From assembly GCF_014651015.1 (NCBI RefSeq), contig NZ_BMWB01000005.1, positions 186,001 to 250,000 on the forward strand: 64,000 nucleotides of DNA. The letters run 5' to 3'. Positions 19,020-27,315 of the stretch are shown piece by piece (positions within the stretch are counted from its first letter, which is position 1; each line of letters opens with the position of its first letter). The notes beneath the pieces are model-generated. The model was given only the letters and a program-made list of their open reading frames with translations. It was not told where the DNA came from and ran no database searches. The position numbers and the translations under genes were made by a program. The stretch is from Streptomyces xantholiticus (lineage in GTDB: Bacteria; Actinomycetota; Actinomycetes; Streptomycetales; Streptomycetaceae).

Positions 19020-19198
19020 CTCAAGACGGAGCTCGGCCACACGGCGGTCACCTGCTGCTGCTCGGCGGCGCAGTCGCCCCGGTCCTCGGCGCCCACCTCG
19101 CGTCCGGGATGGACCTCTGCCGTGCCCTCGCGGTGCTCACCTTCGCGGGGACCGTCATCGTCGCGGTCCTCGTGGGCTTCGCGTGCCGGGCCGGCTGA
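19020..19198 (+). pseudogene. Possible frameshifted small membrane protein
   Basis: One frame reads LKTELGHTAV and the next frame continues HLLLLGGAVAPVLGAH, then MDLCRALAVLTFAG with a second hydrophobic stretch and a stop at 19198. Restoring one base near 19050 would join them into a plausible two-span protein. I see no secure start codon. It could instead be a 29-residue peptide from the ATG at 19109 or chance. Confidence 0.3.
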
Positions 19199-19400
19199 AC
19201 CGCCTCACCGACCAGGACGGCCCGTCCGGCCACCTCGCGGAGAGCATGGCGCACGCCCGGACGGAGTCCGCCGCCGTCCCCGTCCAACGGCACCGGCCAC
19301 TGTCCGGTTTGCCCCGGTACGGCACGGGCAGTCGGCTCCTTGACGGGGGCCGGCCACCCGTTCGGCGGGGTGCGCCCGCCACGGACCGCAGGAGGACGTC

Positions 19401-19616
19401 ATGCACGAGCAGGACAGCCATCGCATCCACGCGGAGCACGACAGGGACAAGGCGGAGCAGTTGTTCGAGCAGGCCCGCCGTGTCGAGGACCCGGAGCAGT
19501 CGGAAAGGCTCCGCTACCGCGCCGAGCGGCTGCGGTCACGCAGCGAGGCGGAGCTGCGCCGGGAGCCCGGCGCGGGTTACGACGCGGACGACATGGACGA
19601 GGAAGGCCCGCAGTGA
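19401..19616 (+). CDS. Small hydrophilic coiled-coil protein
   Basis: A 71-residue, highly charged protein (HRIHAEHDRDKAEQLFEQAR and similar helical heptads through about residue 55, then an acidic tail DADDMDEEGPQ). It contains no hydrophobic segment. The ATG is preceded by AGGAGG. Composition resembles the short DUF6381-type hydrophilic proteins common in Streptomyces, but I cannot assign it with certainty. It converges on the PRC-barrel gene. Confidence 0.75.
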   Translation: MHEQDSHRIHAEHDRDKAEQLFEQARRVEDPEQSERLRYRAERLRSRSEAELRREPGAGYDADDMDEEGPQ

Positions 19617-19651
19617 CTGCGGGCGGTCACTGCGGGCGGTCACGGACGGCC

Positions 19652-20005
19652 TCACATGTGGCGGTTGGCGTAGTGGCTCTCGATCAGCTGGATGTACCCG
19701 GCGTCGTCCTCGTGTTTGCCGCTCTCGAACTCGGGTGAGTCCTTCACCTGGGACTTGGTGCACGCCACCCGGACGATCTCGGCCCCCGTGTCGATCTCCG
19801 AGACGAGCCCGGCGGGCAACAGCACACGCCGGCCGAGGATCCACGGCCCGGTGTCGACGACGAGGTACGAACGGCCGACCTCCTCGGTGTGCTTGTCGAC
19901 CTTGCCGATCGACCCGTCGGACGCCTCGACGGAGTACCCGACGAGCTGCGCGCCCGGCACGTAACGGGCGGTCTCGGGGTAGCCCCACATGTCGCCTGCC
20001 ATCAT
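19652..20005 (-). CDS. PRC-barrel domain protein
   Basis: A 117-residue protein with a PRC-barrel core: AQLVGYSVEASDGSIGKVDK, then YLVVDTGPWILGRRVLLP and EIVRVACTKSQV. The tail (IESHYANRHM) is typical of the Streptomyces members. PRC-barrels bind RNA or protein partners; the specific role is unknown. AGGAGG lies only 2 nt before the first Met and 5 nt before the second, so translation may begin at 20002. A stress-sigma-like promoter is placed just upstream. Confidence 0.85.
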   Translation of the reverse strand: MMAGDMWGYPETARYVPGAQLVGYSVEASDGSIGKVDKHTEEVGRSYLVVDTGPWILGRRVLLPAGLVSEIDTGAEIVRVACTKSQVKDSPEFESGKHEDDAGYIQLIESHYANRHM

Positions 20006-20058
20006 CGCCTCCTCATCTGCTCGGACTCCGCGCGGAGTGATCCGGTCTCACCGCGCGG

Positions 20059-20083
20059 GTACCCGTGCTCCCAGTCCTGACAC
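20059..20083 (-). promoter_or_regulatory. Sigma-B-type promoter candidate for the PRC-barrel gene
   Basis: Read on the minus strand, GTGT, 15 nt, then GGGTAC matches the Streptomyces stress-sigma pattern GNNT-N14-16-GGGTAC/T. It ends about 54 nt before the start codon. Confidence 0.42.
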
Positions 20084-20100
20084 CGCGGCAGCCTGCCTCT

Positions 20101-20787
20101 TCAGGACTGCCGCGCCGCCACCATGTGTGCGAAGACCACCACGTTCTCCTTGTAGTCCTTCGCCTTCTTGTCGTACTCGCCGCTGCAGGTGATCAGCCGC
20201 AGCTGAGGGTCCGGGGTGTCCGCGTAGACCCGGGCGTCGGGGAAGTCGCTCTTGCTGAAGCTCTCGACGGAGTCGACGGCGAAGGTGACGACCGATTCGT
20301 CCTCGCGCACCACGTCCACCAGGGTTCCCGGTCTGACCGAACCGAGATACACGAACACACCTGGCCCCGCCTTCGTGTCGAGGTGCCCGGCGACGATCGC
20401 CGTGCCCGGCTCGCCCGGCGTCACACCTTCCCGGTACCAGCCGACAAGGTTGTTGTCGTTCGGCGGCGGTGCGTCGAGCTGTCCGGACGTGCCCGTGGAC
20501 AGTGCCATGAAGGGCGCGTTCACAGCAATCGAGCGGATGATCAGCCGGGTCGGCGCGGCACGTGGGAGCGTCATGCCCGTGGCGGGGGTCGCACCGGCAG
20601 CGGCGTCGGGCGTCGGCGAGGCGGGGGCCACGATCACGGGCCGCACCAGGGGCTTGGCGTCCGACGCGGTGCCGAAGGAGTTGTGGATGAGCAGCACGCC
20701 CAGCCCCACCGCGGCAAGCGGCCAGAGCAGAGATCGCCCGAGCGGGCGCTTGGCGGGAGGCTCCTTCGACGGCTGCTGCGCGACCAT
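20101..20787 (-). CDS. Class F sortase (copy 1)
   Basis: The 228-residue transpeptidase has one N-terminal membrane anchor (SLLWPLAAVGLGVLLIH), a Pro/Ala stalk, and the sortase barrel. The catalytic His is in AIVAGHLDT near 130 and the nucleophilic Cys in RLITCSGEYD near 200. LDAPPPNDNNLVGWY is a class F hallmark. It should cleave a C-terminal sorting motif and join the protein to the cell surface. A near-identical paralogue and a probable substrate lie 1 to 3 kb upstream on the same strand. A 20-nt element upstream is shared with the substrate gene. Confidence 0.93.
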   Translation of the reverse strand: MVAQQPSKEPPAKRPLGRSLLWPLAAVGLGVLLIHNSFGTASDAKPLVRPVIVAPASPTPDAAAGATPATGMTLPRAAPTRLIIRSIAVNAPFMALSTGTSGQLDAPPPNDNNLVGWYREGVTPGEPGTAIVAGHLDTKAGPGVFVYLGSVRPGTLVDVVREDESVVTFAVDSVESFSKSDFPDARVYADTPDPQLRLITCSGEYDKKAKDYKENVVVFAHMVAARQS

Positions 20788-20820
20788 GGGGCGTACCTTT
20801 CACCACGACGACGTAGGGAC

Positions 20821-20840
20821 GACGTGATTCACCGTCAGCC
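20821..20840 (-). promoter_or_regulatory. Shared upstream element, copy at sortase 1
   Basis: GACGTGATTCACCGTCAGCC (plus strand) differs at two bases from the 20-mer at 23795-23814 upstream of the repetitive surface protein. The core GTGATTCAC is palindromic and resembles a BldD box (AGTGA-n-TCACC), though the other copy fits that poorly. It begins 34 nt upstream of the sortase start. Confidence 0.5.
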
Positions 20841-20925
20841 AGTTCGGGACGCCGTACCACCGGAGAGGGCGGCATACGGGCGAGCCGGTGCGCGAGACGA
20901 GTGACCCGCGAGGCGATCGACGGCG

Positions 20926-21876
20926 TCACCGCATGCGCCGGCCGAGTACGTCGACCGCCGCGATCACCCGGTCCCAGAACATCTCGACGTCCAGCTCGAC
21001 CGCGACCCGTGCGTTCACCGGCCGGCCCGTGTACTGGTGCAGGTCGACCACGGTCGCACCGCGCGTGTACCGGCCGTGCAGTTCGACGACCACGTTCGCC
21101 TCGACGCAGCGCACGATGCCGGGATCGATCACCCGCGCCACGGCGACCGGATCGTGCAGCGGAGGGGCGGCGAACCCCCACAGCCGGCGGTAGGCAGAAG
21201 CGAAGTAGGTCATCAACTCCACGCAGGTGCGCGACAGTCCGGTGTCCAGGCGCTCGAGCCGGCCCAGCACATCGGGGGTGGCGAGCGCCTGATGGGTGAC
21301 GTCGAGACCGCACATGGTGACCGGGAGCCCGCTGTTGAAGACGATGTCCGCGGACTCCGGGTCGACATGGATGTTGAACTCGGCGGCAGGTGTCCTGTTG
21401 CCGCGCCCGGCGGAACCGCCCATGAGGACGATCTCGCGGATGTCCCGGGCGCTGTCGGGGTGCCGGGTCAGCAGCAGCGCCACATTGGTCAGCGGGCCGG
21501 TGGGCACGAGCGTGACCGGCTCGGGATGCTCCGCCAGGACCCTGCGCATCAGCTCGACCGCGTGCTCGGGCACCACGTCCACGGTAGGTTCCGAGAATCG
21601 CGGCCCGTCGAGGCCGGAGTCACCGTGCACGTCGCCCGCGACGAGCAACGGCTGCACCAGCGGCCGCGCACAGCCCTCGGCGACCGGCACGCCGGTGATG
21701 CCGGCGACGGTGCAGACCCGGCGGGCGTTCAGGGTGGTGCGCTCGACGGTCTGGTTCCCCGCCACGGTCGTGATCGCCAGCAGGTCGATCGCCGGGTCCC
21801 CCGCGGCCAGCATGATGGCAAGGGCGTCGTCATGGCCGGGATCGCAGTCGATGACGACGGGAACAGGCACGGTCAC
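20926..21876 (-). CDS. Inosine-uridine preferring nucleoside hydrolase
   Basis: The 316-residue enzyme cleaves the N-glycosidic bond of ribonucleosides. The Ca-binding DCDPGHDDALAI motif is at residues 10-21, with VPTGPLTNVALLL near 125, MGGSAGRGNRTPAAEFNIHV near 152, and the late conserved HDPVAVA near 241. The gene is 24 nt downstream of sortase 2, so they are probably co-transcribed, although a functional link to sortases is not obvious. Nucleoside specificity cannot be read from sequence. Confidence 0.92.
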   Translation of the reverse strand: MTVPVPVVIDCDPGHDDALAIMLAAGDPAIDLLAITTVAGNQTVERTTLNARRVCTVAGITGVPVAEGCARPLVQPLLVAGDVHGDSGLDGPRFSEPTVDVVPEHAVELMRRVLAEHPEPVTLVPTGPLTNVALLLTRHPDSARDIREIVLMGGSAGRGNRTPAAEFNIHVDPESADIVFNSGLPVTMCGLDVTHQALATPDVLGRLERLDTGLSRTCVELMTYFASAYRRLWGFAAPPLHDPVAVARVIDPGIVRCVEANVVVELHGRYTRGATVVDLHQYTGRPVNARVAVELDVEMFWDRVIAAVDVLGRRMR

Positions 21877-21900
21877 GCCCTTTCGACTCGAGGCGCGGCA

Positions 21901-22608
21901 TCACTTCGGGGCATCGAGGTGGGCGAAGACGACGAGGTTCTCCGTGTAGTCCTTGGCCTTGCGGTCGTAGCTGCCACTGCAGGTGATGAGCCGCACCTGC
22001 GCGTCAGGGGTGTCCGCGTAGACCCGCTCGTTCGGGAAGTCGCTCTTGTGGAAGCTTTCGAGATCGTCGACGACGAACCTCGCCGTCCTGCCGTCCGCCC
22101 TCCGGACCTCGAAGCGGTGACCGGCCTTGAGTTCGCTCAGCTCGGCGAAGACCGCCGGTGCGGTTGCGGTGTCGACGTGACCGGCAATGATGCTGGTGCC
22201 GAGTTCGCCCGGGGACACTCCGGCGGCGAACCAGCCGACGAGGTTCGCATTGTTCGGGGGCGGCGCGTCCAGCGCGCCGGAAGACCCGATGGCCAGGTCG
22301 GTGAAGGGCGCGTCGACCCCGATCTGCGGAATGACCAGCCGGGTCGGAGCTGCACGCGGCAGGGCAGGATGCGACGGTTTTGCCGCCTTGGACGGCTTCG
22401 CAGAAACCGAGGGGCCGGCCACCGGCGCCACCGACTGAGCCCTGTCGCCGTCCTTGCCGGGTGGCGAGGCGGGTGGCGCGGCGATGCTGTTGACCAGGCT
22501 CAGCACCAGCATGGCCAGCGCCAGCGGCCACAGCAACAACGGCACGACACGGCGGGAGGCACGGGCGGTCCACGGCGAACCCGACGGGTCGGTCGAACGA
22601 ACAGACAT
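21901..22608 (-). CDS. Class F sortase (copy 2)
   Basis: A 235-residue sortase very similar to copy 1: an N-terminal anchor (VVPLLLWPLALAMLVLSLV), a Ser/Lys/Pro stalk, LDAPPPNNANLVGWFAAGV, the catalytic His in SIIAGHVDTATAP, and the Cys in RLITCSGSYDRKAKDY. It is the sortase gene next to the repetitive surface protein, separated from it by a hairpin, and would be the natural partner. Two copies in 2.5 kb suggest a local duplication with the hydrolase in between. Confidence 0.93.
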   Translation of the reverse strand: MSVRSTDPSGSPWTARASRRVVPLLLWPLALAMLVLSLVNSIAAPPASPPGKDGDRAQSVAPVAGPSVSAKPSKAAKPSHPALPRAAPTRLVIPQIGVDAPFTDLAIGSSGALDAPPPNNANLVGWFAAGVSPGELGTSIIAGHVDTATAPAVFAELSELKAGHRFEVRRADGRTARFVVDDLESFHKSDFPNERVYADTPDAQVRLITCSGSYDRKAKDYTENLVVFAHLDAPK

Positions 22609-22639
22609 GCGGCCAGTCCTTTACACCTTGCTGTCGAAA

Positions 22640-22674
22640 CTGCGGCCGCCGCCCGTTGGGGGCAGCGGCCGCAG
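22640..22674 (-). terminator. Hairpin between the surface protein and sortase 2
   Basis: CTGCGGCCGC pairs with GCGGCCGCAG, and the loop can pair further. It follows the surface-protein stop by about 25 nt and would reduce read-through into the sortase. Confidence 0.65.
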
Positions 22675-22698
22675 TCAGGTCACCACGAAGGGATGCGG

Positions 22699-23730
22699 TC
22701 AGGCCGCGGAGCCGTTCGCGTTGCGGCGGCGCAGCATGTAGGCGCCGGCGCCGAGGCCGCCGAGGAGGAGCAGGCTACCCGCGGCCATGCCGCCGCCCGA
22801 GGAGGCCAGGCCGCCACCACCGGTGTGCACACCACCGTGCGGCTTGTCACCCTTGTCCCAGTCCTTGCCGTAGTCCTTCTCGTAGTCCTTGTCGGACTTG
22901 TCCTCGTGCTTGTCCTCGTCCTTGCCGTAGTCCTTGTCGGACTTCTCCTCGTCCTTGCCCTTGTCCCAGTCGTCGTTGGTGACCGAGGAGAGGGCGCCGC
23001 CGCCGGTGTGCACACCACCGTGCGGCTTGTCACCCTTGTCCCAGTCCTTGCCCTTGTCCTTGCCGTAGTCCTTCTCGTAGTCCTTCTCGTAGTCCTTCTC
23101 GGACTTGTCCTCGTGCTTGCCCTCGTCCTTGCCGTAGTCCTTGTCGGACTTGTCCTCGTGCTTGTCCTCGTCCTTGCCGTAGTCCTTCTCGGACTTCTCC
23201 TCGTCCTTGTCCTTGTCCTTGTCCCACTCGTCACTCGAGAGCAAGGCCAGGGCACCGCCACCGGTGTGCACACCACCGTGCGGCTTGTCACCCTTGTCCC
23301 AGTCCTTGCCCTTGTCCTTGCCGTAGTCCTTCTCGTAGTCCTTCTCGTAGTCCTTGTCGGACTTGTCCTCGTGCTTTTCCTCGTCCTTGCCGTAGTCCTT
23401 CTCGGACTTGTCCTCGTCCTTGTCCTTGTCCCACTCGTCACTCGAGAGCAAGGTCAGGGCACCGCCACCGGTGTGCACACCACCGTGCGGCTTGTCACCC
23501 TTGTCCCAGTCCTTGCCCTTGTCCTTGCCGTAGTCCTTCTCGTAGTCCTTGTCGTAGTCCTTGTCCTCGTCCTTCTTGTCCTTGTCGTACTCCTTGTCGT
23601 GGTGCTCGCTGCTGTACGACGAGTCGTCCTTGTCCGAGTCGGCGGCGACCAGGGCGTAAGCACCCGGCGCGCCGATGACGAGCGCGGCCGTAGCGGTGGC
23701 CGAGGCGAGGAGAATGCGGGCAGAGCGCAT
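22699..23730 (-). CDS. Repetitive polyampholyte surface protein, probable class F sortase substrate
   Basis: The 343-residue protein begins with a signal peptide (MRSARILLASATATAALVIG, cleavage near AYA-L). It then consists almost wholly of Asp, Lys, Glu, Tyr and Ser in runs such as EKDYGKDKGKDWDKGDK. The 12-residue block DKPHGGVHTGGG occurs four times, at 79-90, 148-159, 234-245 and 295-306. Only after the last does a sorting-like tail appear: GGLASSGGG, a hydrophobic span from about 315 to 333, and MLRRRNANGSAA. There is no LPXTG. It is probably a highly hydrated, disordered wall-linked layer protein. AAAGGAT precedes the ATG. The function is unknown. Confidence 0.85.
   Translation of the reverse strand: MRSARILLASATATAALVIGAPGAYALVAADSDKDDSSYSSEHHDKEYDKDKKDEDKDYDKDYEKDYGKDKGKDWDKGDKPHGGVHTGGGALTLLSSDEWDKDKDEDKSEKDYGKDEEKHEDKSDKDYEKDYEKDYGKDKGKDWDKGDKPHGGVHTGGGALALLSSDEWDKDKDKDEEKSEKDYGKDEDKHEDKSDKDYGKDEGKHEDKSEKDYEKDYEKDYGKDKGKDWDKGDKPHGGVHTGGGALSSVTNDDWDKGKDEEKSDKDYGKDEDKHEDKSDKDYEKDYGKDWDKGDKPHGGVHTGGGGLASSGGGMAAGSLLLLGGLGAGAYMLRRRNANGSAA
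22813..23496 (-). repeat. Four in-gene direct repeats coding DKPHGGVHTGGG
   Basis: Near-identical 36-nt blocks at 22813-22848, 22996-23031, 23254-23289 and 23461-23496, each joined to longer repeats of GTCCTTGCCGTAGTCCTT-like units. Spacing is uneven, 183 to 258 nt, as expected for units that expand and contract by recombination. This is coding repetition, not a CRISPR. Confidence 0.9.
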
Positions 23731-24062
23731 TGCGAGATCCTTTCGTCGCGGCTACGTCAGCTGACATCCCGTCGGCTCATGGGTCCGCAGCGGCGACATG
23801 ATCCACCGTCAGCCCGCCGCGCTCCGTTCACCACTCGGATTGGTTCTTGCGTGGACACCCGTCACTCCTTCAGTTCTGGACCGCACGGAGCCTGTTTGCC
23901 GCGCCACGCGGATCTGCCAGCGGATTTGCATCGCCGATGCCGTCTGTCACCGCTCGCACGCCGAGGGTGAGGCTTGTCGCGGCATCTTGGTACGGGCGGG
24001 TGAGGGGCCGGTCACGAGGTCGGGCGTGGCGGCGGCCGCGCGCGACGGCGCACACTGGAGCC
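23731..24062. other. Promoter region of the surface protein; no gene
   Basis: It contains the palindrome GTCAGCTGAC at 23756-23765 and the shared 20-mer at 23795-23814. The rest is non-coding leader between two divergent genes. Confidence 0.45.
23795..23814 (-). promoter_or_regulatory. Shared upstream element, copy at the surface protein
   Basis: GACATGATCCACCGTCAGCC (plus strand) matches the sequence upstream of sortase 1 at 18 of 20 positions. It begins 65 nt upstream of the surface-protein start. It may be a promoter or a regulator site common to enzyme and substrate. Confidence 0.5.
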
Positions 24063-24371
24063 ATGGGTGAGTACCAGGGCGACGTGACGGTGATCGCCGA
24101 CGGTGCCGAGCATCCGGCAGCGGCGGACCTGCGTTCATGGGCAGAGCAGCAGGAGGCGGTGTCCCTCGCGCCGGAGGAGGTCGCCGGTCTGACCGACTGG
24201 AACGGAAAGATCGACATCGTGGCCGGTGAGGACGCCGCCTGGGGCGTCATGGAAGCGGAGGAGCGCCTGCTGCGGATGCCGGACGGCAGGACGGGCGACT
24301 TCGTGGTGAGCCGCCGCTACTTCGGTACCGGGATCCTCCTGATCACGGGCAGCGGCGACCCGCCGTTCTGA
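24063..24371 (+). CDS. Conserved-type hypothetical protein
   Basis: A 102-residue acidic soluble protein with no signal peptide or membrane span. It starts MGEYQGDVTVIADG and ends GTGILLITGSGDPPF. The beta-rich pattern and the repeated Gly-Asp turns suggest a small barrel-like domain. I do not recognise a family. The ATG has TGGAG upstream. It is separate from the molybdopterin gene that follows 74 nt later. Confidence 0.65.
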   Translation: MGEYQGDVTVIADGAEHPAAADLRSWAEQQEAVSLAPEEVAGLTDWNGKIDIVAGEDAAWGVMEAEERLLRMPDGRTGDFVVSRRYFGTGILLITGSGDPPF

Positions 24372-24445
24372 CGATGTGATCCGCGTTCCCGGCCGGTCTT
24401 CTGGTGACCGGACCAGGGACCGATCCGCAGAGGCCGGCGGTCCGG

Positions 24446-26029
24446 ATGTGGAGTGTGAGGATCTTCCGTACGCAACCGACCCGTGGCACGCTCGCCGCCA
24501 CCAGCGGGCTGCTGGCCGGCTTCGCCGCGCTCGCCGTGGCCGAGCTGGTGGCGGCCTTCGTCCGGCCGGAGGCCGGGCCGGTCACCGCGGTGGGAGGCGC
24601 GGCGGTCGACCGGACGCCCGAGCCCGTGAAGGACTGGGCGATCCGCAATTTCGGCACCGCCGACAAACTGGTCCTCCAACTCGGCATCCTCGCCACGCTG
24701 GCTCTGTTCGCGGCTCTGCTCGGCCTGATCGCACTGCGGTACCGGCGGACAGGATCGGCCGGCGTGCTGCTGTTCGGCGTGGTGGGCGTCGCTGCGGCAC
24801 TCAGCCGGCCGGACTCGGCCTCGTTCACCGATGCGCTGCCGTCGCTGCTGGGCGCCGTGGTGGCCGCCGTACTGCTGTGGTTCCTGATCGGGCGGCTCAC
24901 CGCCCGCCGCGGCGCCGGATCCCCGCAGCCGGAAACCGGCTGGGACCGGCGGGGTTTCCTCATCGCGGCGTCGGCCGCGGCGGTCGCCTCTGCCGGGGCC
25001 GGCGCGCTCGGCCGCGCCGTGGGCAACCGCCACGGCAAGGAGGCGGCGGCCTCCCGGAACTCGGTCGTGCTGCCACGGCCCGCGTCCCCGGCAGACCCCA
25101 CACCCGCCGGTGCGCAGTTGCGGGTCCCCGGGATCGAGCCGTTCGTGACGCCGAACGAGGACTTCTACCGGGTCGACACCGCCCTGGTGGTGCCGAAGGT
25201 GGACGCCACAGGCTGGCACCTTCGGATCCACGGCCAGGGGGTGAAGCGTCCTGTCACGCTGACCTTCCAGGACCTGCTCGACCGCGAGCTCGTCGAACGC
25301 ACCATCACGCTGACCTGCGTCTCCAACGAGGTCGGCGGTCCCTACATCGGCAACGCCCGCTGGATCGGCGTCCGTCTCGCCGATCTGCTCACGGAGGCAG
25401 GTGTCAAAGCTCCGTCGAGGGGCGGGCCGGCCGACCAGCTCGTGGCCCGCTCCGCCGACGGGATGACGCTGGGTACGCCGGTCGAGGACGTCATGGACGG
25501 CCGCGACGCCCTGCTCGCCGTCGGCATGAACGGCGAACCGCTGCCCTTCGACCACGGTTTCCCGGTCCGCATGGTCGTACCGGGTCTCTACGGATATGTG
25601 TCCGCCTGCAAGTGGATCGAGGACATCGAGCTCACCACGTTCGACGCCTACGACGCGTACTGGGTGAAGCGGAACTGGGCGCGCAGGGCACCGGTCAAGA
25701 CCCAGTCCCGTATCGACGTCCCCAAGCCCTTCGCCCGCCCCAAGGCGGGCACGGTCATGGTCGCCGGCGTCGCCTGGGCCCAGCACCGCGGGATCGACAA
25801 GGTCGAGATCCGCATCGACGACGGACCCTGGCGGCCCGCCGATCTCGCCGCCGAGGACACCCGCGACACCTGGCGGCAGTGGTCTTTCCCCTGGAAGGCG
25901 ACCCCTGGCGGCCACACCCTCACCGTCCGCGCCACCGACCGCGCCGGTGAGGTCCAGACCGCGCAGCGGACAAGGCCGGTCCCCGACGGGGCGAGCGGCC
26001 GGCATTCGGTGGTCGTCACCGTCGAATGA
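24446..26029 (+). CDS. Membrane-anchored molybdopterin-dependent (sulfite oxidase family) oxidoreductase
   Basis: The 527-residue protein has about four N-terminal membrane spans (residues 12-150). A twin-Arg-like WDRRGFLIAASAAAVASA near 170 directs the catalytic part to the outside. The Mo-binding domain includes FYRVDTALVVPKVD, the cofactor Cys in ITLTCVSNEVGG near 290, and GYGYVSACKWIEDIEL-type sequence near 390. A C-terminal dimerisation domain follows (EIRIDDGPWRPADL). The substrate is unknown; electrons probably pass to the membrane part. An alternative GTG start lies at 24404; the ATG at 24446 was chosen for its closer fit to the first hydrophobic span. Confidence 0.88.
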   Translation: MWSVRIFRTQPTRGTLAATSGLLAGFAALAVAELVAAFVRPEAGPVTAVGGAAVDRTPEPVKDWAIRNFGTADKLVLQLGILATLALFAALLGLIALRYRRTGSAGVLLFGVVGVAAALSRPDSASFTDALPSLLGAVVAAVLLWFLIGRLTARRGAGSPQPETGWDRRGFLIAASAAAVASAGAGALGRAVGNRHGKEAAASRNSVVLPRPASPADPTPAGAQLRVPGIEPFVTPNEDFYRVDTALVVPKVDATGWHLRIHGQGVKRPVTLTFQDLLDRELVERTITLTCVSNEVGGPYIGNARWIGVRLADLLTEAGVKAPSRGGPADQLVARSADGMTLGTPVEDVMDGRDALLAVGMNGEPLPFDHGFPVRMVVPGLYGYVSACKWIEDIELTTFDAYDAYWVKRNWARRAPVKTQSRIDVPKPFARPKAGTVMVAGVAWAQHRGIDKVEIRIDDGPWRPADLAAEDTRDTWRQWSFPWKATPGGHTLTVRATDRAGEVQTAQRTRPVPDGASGRHSVVVTVE

Positions 26030-26175
26030 CCGGTCCCGCCGGCAGCCGGCGGAGGGCCGCTCCTGGTGCGGCCGGTACGACGGAGAACGCGCCGGGCGCG
26101 GAAGGGCCGATTCGGCCTCCCGCGCCTAGCGTGGGCAGAGGCAGGAGGTGCCCCGGCGTGCGGAGGAGTCGCTCG

Positions 26176-27063
26176 ATGGCAACTACAGGGAGCCCGCTGC
26201 GCGGCAGGACGGCCGTCGTGACCGGAGCGGCGCGCGGTGTGGGCGAGGCGATGGCCCGCAGCCTGGCCGATCGCGGTGCCAGGGTCGCCCTGCTGGGCCT
26301 CGAGGAGGACAGGCTGGCCCGTGTCCGGGACTCGCTGCCGGGCGAATCGTGGTACTGGATGGTCGACATCTCCGACGACGCGGGCATGGCCCGCGCAGCC
26401 GCCGAGGTCCGCGAACGGCTCGGGGTCCCGTCCGTCGTCGTCGCCAACGCCGGTGTGGCCGAGGGCGGGCCCTTCGCGGAGTCGGACCCGGCGACATGGC
26501 GCCGGGTGGTCGAGGTGAATCTGATCGGCAGCGCCATCACGGCCCGGTCGTTCCTCCCGGCCCTGTTCGACACCCGGGGATACTTCCTGCAGATCGCTTC
26601 GCTCGCCTCGATCGGCGCGGTTCCCATGATGAGCGCGTACTGCGCCTCGAAGGCGGGGGTGGAGTCGTTCGCCCACTCGCTGCGGGCCGAAGTGGCCCAT
26701 CGGCGCGTGGGTGTGGGCATCGCCTACATCAACTGGACCGCCACCGACATGATCCGGGACGGTGACGAGCACGCGGTGCTGCGGGAGCTGCGCGGTCACA
26801 TGCCGCCGCCGGCGCGGAAGGTGCATCCCGTCGAGCACGTGGCCGACCGGCTCGTCTCGGCCGTCGAACGGCGCCGGCCGTCCGTCTACCAGCCGTCCTG
26901 GCTACGAGCGACCCAGCTCGTGCGGGCCGCCCTGCCACCCGTCATCACGCTGTTGTCGCGGCGGGAGCTCCCGCGTCTCGGCGTCGACCGGTTCGAGGCC
27001 ACCGGCCTTCTGGGAGCGGGCGGGCGGGCCGGCCTGACGGGCACCGACCGGGCACCGCGTTGA
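26176..27063 (+). CDS. Short-chain dehydrogenase/reductase
   Basis: A 295-residue SDR with the cofactor motif VVTGAARGVGEAMA, NAGVA near 100, and the catalytic Ser...Tyr-x3-Lys in SLASIGAVPMMSAYCASKAG. A C-terminal extension of about 50 residues after the core (SWLRATQLVRAALPPVITLL) is partly hydrophobic. GGAGGAG precedes the ATG at 26176. A TAGCGT hexamer at 26127 could be its -10 element. Substrate unknown; NADP preference is suggested by the Arg in the glycine motif but is not certain. Confidence 0.9.
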   Translation: MATTGSPLRGRTAVVTGAARGVGEAMARSLADRGARVALLGLEEDRLARVRDSLPGESWYWMVDISDDAGMARAAAEVRERLGVPSVVVANAGVAEGGPFAESDPATWRRVVEVNLIGSAITARSFLPALFDTRGYFLQIASLASIGAVPMMSAYCASKAGVESFAHSLRAEVAHRRVGVGIAYINWTATDMIRDGDEHAVLRELRGHMPPPARKVHPVEHVADRLVSAVERRRPSVYQPSWLRATQLVRAALPPVITLLSRRELPRLGVDRFEATGLLGAGGRAGLTGTDRAPR

Positions 27064-27290
27064 CGCTCGCCGGATCCCCTGCAGCAGCGGTCGGCCGGTA
27101 CGGCCGCTGCGTAGGGCGGGCTCTTCGTCCCGGGGGTCGCCGGGCTCTCCCTGTGCCCGTGTCGCCGGGCCGCTCGTCTCCGGACGGAGGGTCCGTACCC
27201 CGCGGGGCGCCCGTTCCGCGAGTGCCCGTGACCCGCACGCGAACCGGCCTGGCGGGTCTCCTGCGACCGCATCTCCTGCGACAGCCGCCC
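27064..27290. other. Intergenic, no gene seen
   Basis: Together with 27316-27487 this forms a 424-nt gap. Apart from the stress-type promoter at 27291-27315 I see no conserved structure or coding signal. Confidence 0.4.
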
Positions 27291-27315
27291 GTTTGGGCGG
27301 AATTGCGCCGGGTAC
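27291..27315 (+). promoter_or_regulatory. Sigma-B-type promoter candidate
   Basis: GTTT, 15 nt, GGGTAC is an excellent match to the Streptomyces stress-sigma consensus. It would give a leader of about 165 nt ahead of the hydrophilic protein at 27488. Confidence 0.5.

Noticed and set aside
22813..23496. Regularly recurring blocks resembling a CRISPR array
   Set aside because: The repeats are coding, in one long frame, unevenly spaced, and the spaces between them are themselves related repeats.
21037..23970. A 977-codon plus-strand open frame with long runs of Val and Leu
   Set aside because: It is the antisense of the Asp/Lys repeats (GTC CTT and similar) and of the sortase and hydrolase genes, which have clear homology and ribosome sites on the minus strand.
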